64,000 nt of DNA from Elusimicrobia bacterium GWC2_64_44 (lineage in GTDB: Bacteria; Elusimicrobiota; Elusimicrobia; Elusimicrobiales; UBA9959). Within the stretch, counting starts at the first letter, position 1; the number at the start of each line of letters is the position of its first letter. The position numbers and the translations under genes were made by a program. Below the pieces are notes generated by a model. It was given only the letters and a program-made list of their open reading frames with translations, searched no databases and was not told the DNA's origin. The stretch covers positions 1 through 64,000 of the forward strand of contig MGUG01000052.1 in NCBI GenBank assembly GCA_001799845.1, in the 5' to 3' direction. This document shows, piece by piece, positions 50,107 through 57,697 of the stretch.

Positions 50107-50144
50107 CCGGAAAGGCCGCCGGGATTCCCCGGCGGCCTTCCGGC
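50107..50144 (+). terminator. Hairpin after bfr
   Basis: AAGGCCGCCGGG (50112-50123) and CCCGGCGGCCTT (50128-50139) form a perfect 12-bp stem that extends to about 16 bp with a bulged A. Confidence 0.8.
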
Positions 50145-50191
50145 CGGACGAGACGCGTGCTCCCTCCGCTCACTACAACACATTCGAAAAA

Positions 50192-50229
50192 CGCCTGCCG
50201 CGCAGCTTCGCGGCCAAAATCCATAGGCG
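50192..50229 (+). other. Nested hairpin in the mobA leader
   Basis: An outer CGCCT (50192-50196)/AGGCG (50225-50229) stem encloses a perfect GCCGCG/CGCGGC stem (50197-50214). It lies 31 nt before mobA. It does not fit the Moco riboswitch consensus as I know it, and may only be local GC-rich structure. Confidence 0.35.
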
Positions 50230-50259
50230 GAAATAGTATCATTGCGGGAAGGGCGGGCG

Positions 50260-50847
50260 ATGGGTAAACTTATTATTTCCGGTATAGCCGGCGCCGTGCT
50301 GAGCGGCGGCAAAAACTCGCGCATGGGCGGGCGCTGCAAGGCGCTGCTCTCCTTCCGCGGCCGCCCGCTGATAGCGCCCGCGCTGGACCTGCTGCGCGGC
50401 GTCTTCGGCTCGGCGGTGGTGATCGCCAACGACCCGGCCGGCTACGAAGGCCTCGGAGCCCGGGTGCTCCCCGACATCTTAAAGGATAAAGGCCCGCTAG
50501 GCGGGATACACGCGGCGCTGGCGGGCTGCGGCGCCAGGCCGGTCTTCGTGGCGGCCTGCGACATGCCTTTCCTCGACGAGGGCCTGATCCGCGCGCTCGC
50601 CGCGGAGTGGCTGCGCGCCGGGCGCGGCGCCGCGGTGCCGCGGGCCGGCGGGCTGCTGGAGCCCCTCTGCGGCGTGTACGGCCCGGAGCTGGCCGCGCCG
50701 CTGGCGGCGTTCCTGCTCGCCGCCAGCGACCTCTCCGTGCGGGCCTTCCTGCGCGGCGTTCCCACCCGGGTGCTGGAGCTGGGGCCGGACTCGCGCCGCG
50801 TCTTCACCAACTTGAATTCCCCAGCGGACCTGGAGGTCGCGCCTTGA
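50260..50847 (+). CDS. mobA: Molybdenum cofactor guanylyltransferase
   Basis: MobA adds GMP to molybdopterin to make the bis-MGD cofactor used by formate dehydrogenase. The 195-residue protein has the nucleotidyltransferase loop LSGGKNSRMGGRCKALL and DKGPLGGIHAAL and VFVAACDMPFL (the metal-binding Asp). It is the first gene of the formate dehydrogenase operon; the ATG at 50260 follows a GGGCGGG stretch. Its TGA overlaps the fdhD TTG start. Confidence 0.93.
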   Translation: MGKLIISGIAGAVLSGGKNSRMGGRCKALLSFRGRPLIAPALDLLRGVFGSAVVIANDPAGYEGLGARVLPDILKDKGPLGGIHAALAGCGARPVFVAACDMPFLDEGLIRALAAEWLRAGRGAAVPRAGGLLEPLCGVYGPELAAPLAAFLLAASDLSVRAFLRGVPTRVLELGPDSRRVFTNLNSPADLEVAP

Positions 50848-51647
50848 CCGAGAACTTCGAGATAGTAAAGTTTTCCGACGGGGCCCTGACGGCCGCCGCA
50901 GACCCGGCGGTGCGGGAGGTCCCGCTCACCATCGTGCTGGACGGCCGGGAACTGGCCACCCTGCTAGCCTCCCCGCACGACCTGAAGGAGCTGGCCTGCG
51001 GCTTTCTCTTCGCCTCAGGCCTCATCAATTCGGCCTCGGACCTTAAGAGCCTGACGGTGGACGAGCGCAAATGGACGGCCTTCGCCGACCTGGCCTCCCC
51101 CTCCGGCCTGGGGGAGACGGCCCTCAAGCGGCTCTACACGCCGGGTTGCGGCAAGGGCACGCTGTATTACAGCGTCGCCGCGCTGGCCTGCCGCGCCAAG
51201 GCGGTCTCTCGCCTGACTCTGTCGCCCGCCGAAGTAACGGCGCTGGCGGCGGACCTGCACCGGCGGGCGGCCGTCTACCTGGAGACCGGCGGGACGCACG
51301 CCGCGGCGCTGGCGGGCCGGGGCGGCATAGAGCTCTTCAGGGAGGACATAGGCCGGCACAACGCCCTCGACAAGGTGATCGGGGCGCGGCTGCTGGCCGG
51401 CGGTAATTTCAGGGACGCCGTCCTGCTCTCCAGCGGGCGCGTCTCCTCGGACGCGCTGCTGAAGGCGGGGCGCTGCGGCGCGCCCTTCGTGATCGCGCGC
51501 GGCGCGCCCACCTCGCAGGCCGTCAGGCTGGCGCGGGAGGCAGGCATCACGCTGATAGGGTTCGCCAGGGGGCGCAGGTTCAATATCTACAGCGGGGCGG
51601 AGCGCGTCGCCGCAGCAGCGGAAAGACGCGACGGGGAGATGTCATGA
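50844..51647 (+). CDS. fdhD: Formate dehydrogenase accessory sulfurtransferase
   Basis: FdhD moves sulfur from a cysteine desulfurase to the Mo-bis-MGD of formate dehydrogenase. The 267-residue protein has SPHDLKELACGFLFASGLI, the active-site loop TPGCGKGTLYYS and FREDIGRHNALDKVIGA. In the E. coli CxxC loop both Cys are present; here only the first remains. The start is TTG, overlapping the mobA stop as TTGA, with GGAG upstream. It overlaps the next gene by 4 nt. Confidence 0.93.
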   Translation: MTENFEIVKFSDGALTAAADPAVREVPLTIVLDGRELATLLASPHDLKELACGFLFASGLINSASDLKSLTVDERKWTAFADLASPSGLGETALKRLYTPGCGKGTLYYSVAALACRAKAVSRLTLSPAEVTALAADLHRRAAVYLETGGTHAAALAGRGGIELFREDIGRHNALDKVIGARLLAGGNFRDAVLLSSGRVSSDALLKAGRCGAPFVIARGAPTSQAVRLAREAGITLIGFARGRRFNIYSGAERVAAAAERRDGEMS

Positions 51648-53413
51648 ACGGGAAGAATTCGGCCGTATCGCTGAGGGCGGCGCTGCCGCCGGAACTAGCG
51701 AGGCGGGCGGGCAAGCTGAAGGGCCGCCAGCCGGACGGGGTTTCGCTGGATGAGGTGGATCGGCTCCTGGGCCCCGCGCCGCGCCGCCGCGACCTGCTGA
51801 TAGAATACCTGCACCGGCTCAACGACGCTTACGGCGCCCTCCGCTCGCGCCACCTCACGGCTCTGGCCGCAGAACTGAACCTGCCGAGGGCCGAGATATA
51901 CGAAGTGGCCACCTTCTACCATCATTTCGAAGTGACCGATTCCGAGAGCCCGGCGGCACTGACCGTGCGCGTCTGCGGCGGCCTGCCCTGCCACCTGGCA
52001 GGGGCGAAGGAACTTATCGAGCGGCTGCCGGCCATCCTCGGCCGCGAGGTGAGGGTGGAGAAAGTCCCCTGCATGGGCAGGTGCGAGCAGGCGCCGGCGG
52101 CCGAAGTCGGGCGGCGTCATGTCCCCTTCGCCGACCCCGGAAAGGTCGCCGCGGCCGTCCGCGGCGGAGAGGGCGTCCACCCGGCCGCCAGGCCCGACGG
52201 GGAGTTCGACCCTGCGGCATTCGCCGGGAAGCCCCTCCCGGGGCCGGGCGCGGCCCAGCCCGCTTACGCCGGCTACGCCGCCTATCGCGCGGCTGGCGGC
52301 TACCGCCTGGCCGCTGAGGTAGTCTCCGGAGAGCGCACGGCGGAAATGGTGATAAAGGCCCTGGAAGACTCCGGCCTGCGCGGCCTGGGCGGGGCCGGCT
52401 TCCCGGCCGGGCGCAAGTGGCGCATAGTCAGGGAGCAGCCCGGGCCGCGGTTCATGGCGGCTAACATCGACGAAGGCGAGCCGGGGACCTTCAAGGACCG
52501 CAGCTACCTGGAGCGGGACCCGCACCGCTTCCTGGAGGGGCTCCTGATAGCCGCCGCGGCCGTCGGCATAGACGAGTGTTACATTTACCTGCGGGACGAG
52601 TATCACGGCTGCCGCGCCATACTGGAGGCGGAGCTGGAAAAACTGAAAGCCGACCCGCCTTTCCCGCTGCCGCGCCTGGAGCTGCGCCGCGGGGCCGGCG
52701 CCTATGTCTGCGGTGAAGAGTCCGCACTGCTGGAGAGCGTAGAGGGCAGGAGGGGCGAGCCCCGCAAGCGCCCCCCCTTCATCGCCCAGGCCGGCCTGCG
52801 AGGCCGCCCTACGCTGGAGCACAATTTCGAAAGCCTTTACTGGGTGCGCGACATCCTGGCGCGCGGGCCGGAGTGGTTCGCCTCCTTCGGCCGGCGCGGC
52901 CGCAAGGGCCTGCGCAGCTTCAGCGTCAGCGGCCGCGTGAAGGACCCCGGCGTGAAACTGGCCCCGGCCGGCATCAGCGTCCGCGAACTGATAGGCGAAT
53001 ACTGCGGCGGCATGCAGGACGGCCGGGAGCTTTACGCCTACCTGCCCGGCGGGGCCTCGGGCGGCATCCTGCCCGCCTCGCTGGGCGACCTGCCCCTGGA
53101 CTTCGACACGCTGCAGGAACACGGCTGCTTCATCGGCTCGGCGGCGGTAATAGTGCTGGCCGCCGGAGACAGCGCCCGGGAAGCGGCCCTGAACGCGATG
53201 CGCTTCTTCGAGAGCGAGAGCTGCGGCCAGTGCACGCCCTGCCGGGCCGGCACCGCCAAGGCGGCGGCCCTCATGCAGGACCGCCGGTGGGACCGGGCCG
53301 CGCTCGAGGACCTCTGCGCCGTAATGGCCGACGCCTCCATCTGCGGCCTGGGCCAGGCCGCGCCAAACCCGGTACGCTGCGTGATGAAATACTTCCCGCA
53401 GGAGGTGGAGTGA
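51644..53413 (+). CDS. fdhB: NAD-linked formate dehydrogenase diaphorase subunit (NuoE-NuoF fusion)
   Basis: The 589-residue protein joins a NuoE-like thioredoxin-fold [2Fe-2S] domain (residues ~20-165; VRVCGGLPCHL and VPCMGRCEQAP) to a NuoF-like FMN/NAD domain. The latter shows GLRGLGGAGFPAGRKW, ANIDEGEPGTFKDR, GAGAYVCGEESALLES and the [4Fe-4S] loop SCGQCTPCRAGT. It passes electrons between NAD(H) and the catalytic subunit encoded next. It overlaps fdhD by 4 nt and fdhA by 1 nt. Confidence 0.93.
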   Translation: MNGKNSAVSLRAALPPELARRAGKLKGRQPDGVSLDEVDRLLGPAPRRRDLLIEYLHRLNDAYGALRSRHLTALAAELNLPRAEIYEVATFYHHFEVTDSESPAALTVRVCGGLPCHLAGAKELIERLPAILGREVRVEKVPCMGRCEQAPAAEVGRRHVPFADPGKVAAAVRGGEGVHPAARPDGEFDPAAFAGKPLPGPGAAQPAYAGYAAYRAAGGYRLAAEVVSGERTAEMVIKALEDSGLRGLGGAGFPAGRKWRIVREQPGPRFMAANIDEGEPGTFKDRSYLERDPHRFLEGLLIAAAAVGIDECYIYLRDEYHGCRAILEAELEKLKADPPFPLPRLELRRGAGAYVCGEESALLESVEGRRGEPRKRPPFIAQAGLRGRPTLEHNFESLYWVRDILARGPEWFASFGRRGRKGLRSFSVSGRVKDPGVKLAPAGISVRELIGEYCGGMQDGRELYAYLPGGASGGILPASLGDLPLDFDTLQEHGCFIGSAAVIVLAAGDSAREAALNAMRFFESESCGQCTPCRAGTAKAAALMQDRRWDRAALEDLCAVMADASICGLGQAAPNPVRCVMKYFPQEVE

Positions 53414-56235
53414 TGCCCCCCGGAACAAAAAAGATAGAGTTCACCCTCGACGGCAAGGCGGTCTCGGCCAACGAGGGCGAGACCATACTCGCCGCGGCGG
53501 CGCGCTACGGCGTGGAGATCCCCCGCCTCTGCGACCTCAAGGGCTACCGCCCCGACGGCAACTGCCGGGTCTGCGTGGTGGAAATCGAGGGCGAGCGGGC
53601 GCTGGCGCCCAGCTGCTGCCGCGTCCCCGCGCCCGGCATGAAGGTGCGAACTGACAGCGAGCGCGCGGTGAAGAGCAGGCGTCTGGTGCTGGAGCTGCTG
53701 CTAGCCGACATGCCCGACGAAGGCCTCAAGTGGGTGGACGGCGATCCGGCGCGCGGCCACGGCGAACTCAGCTACTGGGCACACAAACTCGGAGTTAAGG
53801 CGCGGCCGGAGCTGAAGGCTCTGCGCCGGGCGCGGCCGGCCGCCGACCTCTCCCACCCGGCGATGGCTGTGAACCTGGATGCCTGCATTCAGTGCAAGCG
53901 CTGCGTGCGCGCCTGCCGCGAAGAGCAGGTCAACGACGTGATCGGCTACGCCGCCCGCGGGGCTCGCAGCGAGATAGTTTTCGACCAGCGGGACCCGATG
54001 GGGCACAGCACCTGCGTGGGCTGCGGCGAGTGCGTGCAGGCCTGCCCGACGGGCGCCCTGATGCCCAAGGGCCTGATCGGCTCGCAGGAGGTCGACCGGA
54101 AAGTACCTTCCGTCTGTCCCTGGTGCGGAGTTGGCTGCCAGGTCACTTTCAACGTGAAGGACAACAGGATACTCTCCGTCGACGGCCGCGACGGCCCCGC
54201 CAACCGCGGGCGGCTCTGCGTAAAGGGCCGTTTCGGCATGGACTACGTGCAAAGCCCGCAGCGCCTGACCAGGCCCCTGATCCGCCGGCCCGGCGTCCCG
54301 AAAGAGGCGGCCCATGGCAGCGGCCCTGCGGACTGGACGAAGATCTTCCGCGAGGCGGGCTGGGAGGAGGCCCTGGATTTCGCCGCGTCGGGGCTCAGGC
54401 GCCTGCGCGACAAGCACGGCAAGAAGGCACTCGCCGGCTTCGGCTCGGCCAAGGGCAGCAACGAGGAGGCTTACCTCTTCCAGAAGCTGGTGCGCACCGG
54501 CTTCGGCAGCAATAACGTCGACCACTGCACCCGCCTCTGCCACGCTTCCAGCGTGGCCGGCCTGCTGGAAGGGATAGGCTCCGGCGCGGTCAGCAACCAG
54601 GTCAACGACGCCGCGAACTCCGACTTCATCGTGGTCATAGGCTCCAACCCGACGGTGAATCACCCGGTGGCCGCCACCTGGATCAAGAACGCGGCGAAGC
54701 GCGGCGCGCGCCTGCTCCTCTGCGAGCCGCGCCGCACGGAGCTGAACCGCTACGCCTGGCGGACGCTGCAGCTCAGGCCAGACACGGACATAGCCCTGCT
54801 CAACGCGATGCTGCACACGGTGATAGAGGAAGGCCTCTACGACCGCAAGTTCGTGGCCGAAAGGGTTAACAACTTCTCGGCGATAAGGGAGAACGTTAAG
54901 GCCTGCAGCCCCGAGGCCATGGCCCCGGTCTGCGGCATTCCCCCCGCGGCCATCCGCGAGGCCGCCCGCGCCTACGCCGGGGCCAGGGCCGCCATCATCT
55001 TCTGGGGCATGGGCATCAGCCAGCACGTGCACGGCACCGACAATACCCGCTGCCTCATAGCGCTCTGCGCCGTCTGCGGGCAGATAGGCAAGCCGGGCGC
55101 CGGCCTGCACCCGCTGCGCGGCCAGAACAACGTGCAGGGCGCGAGCGACTCCGGCCTGATCCCGATGATGTATCCCAACTACCGCCGGGTGAACGACCCC
55201 GCGGCGCGCAAGTGGTTCGAGGAGTACTGGCGCACGCCGCTCGACGACAAGCCCGGCTACACCGTGGTGGAGGTCATCGGCAAGATAACCGCGCCGGAAG
55301 AAGACCAGCACAAGATACGCGGGATGTACATCATGGGCGAGAACCCGGCCATGAGCGACCCCGACCTGGCGCACGCCCGCGCCGCCCTGGCGAAGCTCGG
55401 GCACCTGGTGGTGCAGGACATCTTCATGACGGAGACCGCGCAGCTGGCCGACGTGGTGCTCCCGGCGAGCGCGTGGCCGGAGAAGACCGGCACGGTCAAC
55501 AACACCGACCGAATGGTGCAGCTCGGCCGCCGGGCGGTGGACCCGCCCGGGGAGGCGCGACAGGACCTGTGGATCATACAGGAGCTCGCCCGCCGCCTCG
55601 GTCTGGCCTGGGACTACCGGGGGCCGGAGTCCGGCGTGGCGGAGGTCTACGAGGAGCTGCGTCGGGCCATGCCGACGGCCATCGGCGGCATCACCTGGGA
55701 GCGCCTCGAGCGCGAGGGCTGTGTTACCTACCCCTGCCTCTCGCCTGAGGACCCGGGCAGCCCGACGGTCTTCAAAGACAGGTTCCCCACGGCCGACGGC
55801 CGGGCGAACCTGGTGCCGGCCCGGCTGCCCGCGCACCAGGTCACCGACGGGGAGTATCCCTTCGCGCTGATCACCGGGCGGCAGCTGGAGCACTGGCACA
55901 CCGGCAGCATGACGCGCCGCTCGCCGGTGCTCAACGCGCTGGAGCCGGCGGCCACCGTCACGCTGTGCGGGGAGGACCTGGAGCGGCTGGGAGTGACACC
56001 GGGGGAGACGGTAACGGTGACTTCGCGGCAGGGCAGCGTGGCCCTGCGGGCGCGGCGCGACGACGGCAACGCCCCGGGCACGGTCTTTATCCCCTTCGCC
56101 TACTACGAGGCCGCGGCCAATCTGCTGACGGACCCGGCGCTGGACCCGTTCGGCAAGATCCCGGAGTTCAAGTACACCCCGGTGGCGGTAAGGAAGGGCG
56201 GCACGGCGGAGCCGGGCGGCTACCTCGGGGAATAA
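53413..56235 (+). CDS. fdhA: Formate dehydrogenase catalytic subunit (Cys type)
   Basis: The 940-residue molybdo/tungstoenzyme has a NuoG-like [2Fe-2S] domain (RLCDLKGYRPDGNCRVC), two [4Fe-4S] motifs (DACIQCKRCVRAC, STCVGCGECVQACP), the catalytic-domain cluster (SVCPWCGVGCQ, GRLCVKG) and the bis-MGD fold to the C terminus. The Mo/W ligand is Cys376 in HCTRLCHASSVAG, next to His377; E. coli FdhF has selenocysteine there. Oxidation of formate to CO2 with NAD+, or the reverse, is the likely job. A TGATG overlap links it to fdhB. Confidence 0.94.
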   Translation: MPPGTKKIEFTLDGKAVSANEGETILAAAARYGVEIPRLCDLKGYRPDGNCRVCVVEIEGERALAPSCCRVPAPGMKVRTDSERAVKSRRLVLELLLADMPDEGLKWVDGDPARGHGELSYWAHKLGVKARPELKALRRARPAADLSHPAMAVNLDACIQCKRCVRACREEQVNDVIGYAARGARSEIVFDQRDPMGHSTCVGCGECVQACPTGALMPKGLIGSQEVDRKVPSVCPWCGVGCQVTFNVKDNRILSVDGRDGPANRGRLCVKGRFGMDYVQSPQRLTRPLIRRPGVPKEAAHGSGPADWTKIFREAGWEEALDFAASGLRRLRDKHGKKALAGFGSAKGSNEEAYLFQKLVRTGFGSNNVDHCTRLCHASSVAGLLEGIGSGAVSNQVNDAANSDFIVVIGSNPTVNHPVAATWIKNAAKRGARLLLCEPRRTELNRYAWRTLQLRPDTDIALLNAMLHTVIEEGLYDRKFVAERVNNFSAIRENVKACSPEAMAPVCGIPPAAIREAARAYAGARAAIIFWGMGISQHVHGTDNTRCLIALCAVCGQIGKPGAGLHPLRGQNNVQGASDSGLIPMMYPNYRRVNDPAARKWFEEYWRTPLDDKPGYTVVEVIGKITAPEEDQHKIRGMYIMGENPAMSDPDLAHARAALAKLGHLVVQDIFMTETAQLADVVLPASAWPEKTGTVNNTDRMVQLGRRAVDPPGEARQDLWIIQELARRLGLAWDYRGPESGVAEVYEELRRAMPTAIGGITWERLEREGCVTYPCLSPEDPGSPTVFKDRFPTADGRANLVPARLPAHQVTDGEYPFALITGRQLEHWHTGSMTRRSPVLNALEPAATVTLCGEDLERLGVTPGETVTVTSRQGSVALRARRDDGNAPGTVFIPFAYYEAAANLLTDPALDPFGKIPEFKYTPVAVRKGGTAEPGGYLGE

Positions 56236-56247
56236 GCCGGCCGGCGG

Positions 56248-56619
56248 CTACTCCCAGTCTATTTCGAAGAGGTTGACGCCGCCGCGGGCGTATTCCCGCA
56301 GGAACCTGCGGGCGAGCCCGTCCCAGAACGCGCGGCCGGAGGCGCCGCAGCGCGGGAGGCAGCGGGCGCGCAGGATGGCCAGGGAGGCCTTAACTATGCG
56401 GGTCTCGTCGTAGCGCAGCAGGGCGGGCCTGTGCAGGCGGTGCAGTTCGTCGAGCAGGAAGCGGTCCTGCCCCTCGGAGAAGAATTTCAGCGCGCAGGTC
56501 TCCTTAAGGAGCCGCGCGCGCTTCTTGGCGAAATCGGCCAGCGCGCAGGCCAGCAGGCAGGAGCAGGCCACTCGGTCGAGCTGCCTGTCGGTGAGCCGCC
56601 GCGGACGCCGTGTTCTCAT
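56248..56619 (-). CDS. Hypothetical protein
   Basis: A 123-residue protein of no recognised family. It is basic at the N terminus (MRTRRPRRLTDRQLDR), has a Cys/Ala-rich helix (VACSCLLACALADFAKK) and ends GGVNLFEIDWE. It converges on fdhA 12 nt away. The frame is open 57 nt further upstream, but that overlaps the opposite gene's promoter region. The ATG at 56619 has a -10-like box 7 nt before it. Confidence 0.55.
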   Translation of the reverse strand: MRTRRPRRLTDRQLDRVACSCLLACALADFAKKRARLLKETCALKFFSEGQDRFLLDELHRLHRPALLRYDETRIVKASLAILRARCLPRCGASGRAFWDGLARRFLREYARGGVNLFEIDWE

Positions 56620-56626
56620 ACCGGGT

Positions 56627-56632
56627 ATTTTA
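56627..56632 (-). promoter_or_regulatory. -10 box for leaderless transcription of the 56248-56619 gene
   Basis: TAAAAT on the minus strand is 7 nt before the ATG; no Shine-Dalgarno. It is within the spacer to the divergent quinone oxidoreductase gene. Confidence 0.45.
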
Positions 56633-56674
56633 GCACACAAAGCCGCGGGCCCGGACCCGGCGGAGGGAGGGCTC

Positions 56675-57634
56675 ATGAAAGCTATACGCGTCTCGAGGTT
56701 CGGCGGGCCGGAGGAACTGCGGCTGGAAGAGGCGCCGGTACCGGCGCCGGCGGCCGGCCAGGTACTGGTGCGGGTGTTGGCGGCAGGCGTGAACCCCTAC
56801 GAGGCCTATATCCGTTCCGGCGCTTACCCGGCCCTGCCCGCCCTGCCCTATACGCCCGGCTCCGACGGGGCCGGCACGGTGGCCGCCATCGGCCCCGAAG
56901 TTACGGCGGTAAAGCCGGGCGACCGCGTCTACATAGCCAAGTGCCTCAGCGGCACTTACGCCGAGTACGCCCTGGCGCTGGAAGGGCAGGTGCACCCGCT
57001 GCCGGACCGCGTCACTTTTCAGCAGGGCGCGGCCCTGTGGGTGCCCTGCGGCGCGGCTTACCACGCGCTGACGCACCAGGGAGGCGCCGCCGCCGGCGAG
57101 ACGGTGCTGGTGCACGGCGCCAGCGGCGCCGTGGGCGGGGCGGCGGTCCAGTTCGCCCGGGCTCGGGGACTAACTGTGCTGGGCACGGCGGGAACCCCGA
57201 AAGGCCGGGAGCTGGCGCTGCGCCTGGGCGCGCACGCCGTCTTCGACCACACCGCGCCGGGCTACCTGAAGGAAATAGAGGCGGCCTGCCCCCGCGGCGC
57301 CGACCTGGTCCTGGAGATGCTGGCGAACGTTAACCTGGGGGCGGACCTGAAGCTGCTGGCCAAGGGCGGCAGGGTGGTGGTGATCGGCAGCCGCGGCGAA
57401 TCCGTCATCGACCCGCGCGACCTGATGAGCCGGCGCGGCTCGATCCGCGCCTTCACGCTGTGGTCCGTCACGCCGCAGGAAGAGCGGGAGATACACGGCG
57501 CCATAGCGGCGGGCCTGGCCGACGGCACGCTGAACCCGGCGATAGGCAGGGAGTTCCCGCTGGCCGAAGCGGCCGCCGCCCACGCCGCGCTGATGGCGCC
57601 CGGCGCGGCCGGCAAGATAGTCCTCATCCCCTGA
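56675..57634 (+). CDS. Quinone oxidoreductase-like (zinc-independent MDR family)
   Basis: The 319-residue protein is a medium-chain reductase of the QOR/zeta-crystallin type: MKAIRVSRFGGPEELRLEE, AAGVNPYEAYIRSGAY, PGSDGAGTVAAIG, and the Rossmann VHGASGAVGGAAVQFA. The zinc ligands of alcohol dehydrogenases are absent. It should use NADPH to reduce quinones or enones. GGAGGG precedes the ATG. Confidence 0.9.
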   Translation: MKAIRVSRFGGPEELRLEEAPVPAPAAGQVLVRVLAAGVNPYEAYIRSGAYPALPALPYTPGSDGAGTVAAIGPEVTAVKPGDRVYIAKCLSGTYAEYALALEGQVHPLPDRVTFQQGAALWVPCGAAYHALTHQGGAAAGETVLVHGASGAVGGAAVQFARARGLTVLGTAGTPKGRELALRLGAHAVFDHTAPGYLKEIEAACPRGADLVLEMLANVNLGADLKLLAKGGRVVVIGSRGESVIDPRDLMSRRGSIRAFTLWSVTPQEEREIHGAIAAGLADGTLNPAIGREFPLAEAAAAHAALMAPGAAGKIVLIP

Positions 57635-57652
57635 AACCCGCGCAGGGCGCAA

Positions 57653-57679
57653 AAAAGCCCGGGGAGCGCCCGGGCTTTT
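57653..57679. terminator. Bidirectional terminator
   Basis: AAAAGCCCGGG (57653-57663) and CCCGGGCTTTT (57669-57679) form a perfect 11-bp stem with A/T ends. It ends the oxidoreductase gene and lies just beyond the stop of tamB. Confidence 0.92.
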
Positions 57680-57697
57680 CATACTGCGCGGCCGAGC

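Noticed and set aside
50192..50229. Moco riboswitch before mobA
   Set aside because: Only a small nested hairpin is present; it is too short and lacks the conserved Moco elements.
54525..54540. Apparent His in place of the Sec/Cys ligand in fdhA (NNVDHC)
   Set aside because: Aligning with E. coli FdhF (RVUHG) puts the ligand at the Cys of RLCHA, four residues later, so the enzyme is a normal Cys type.
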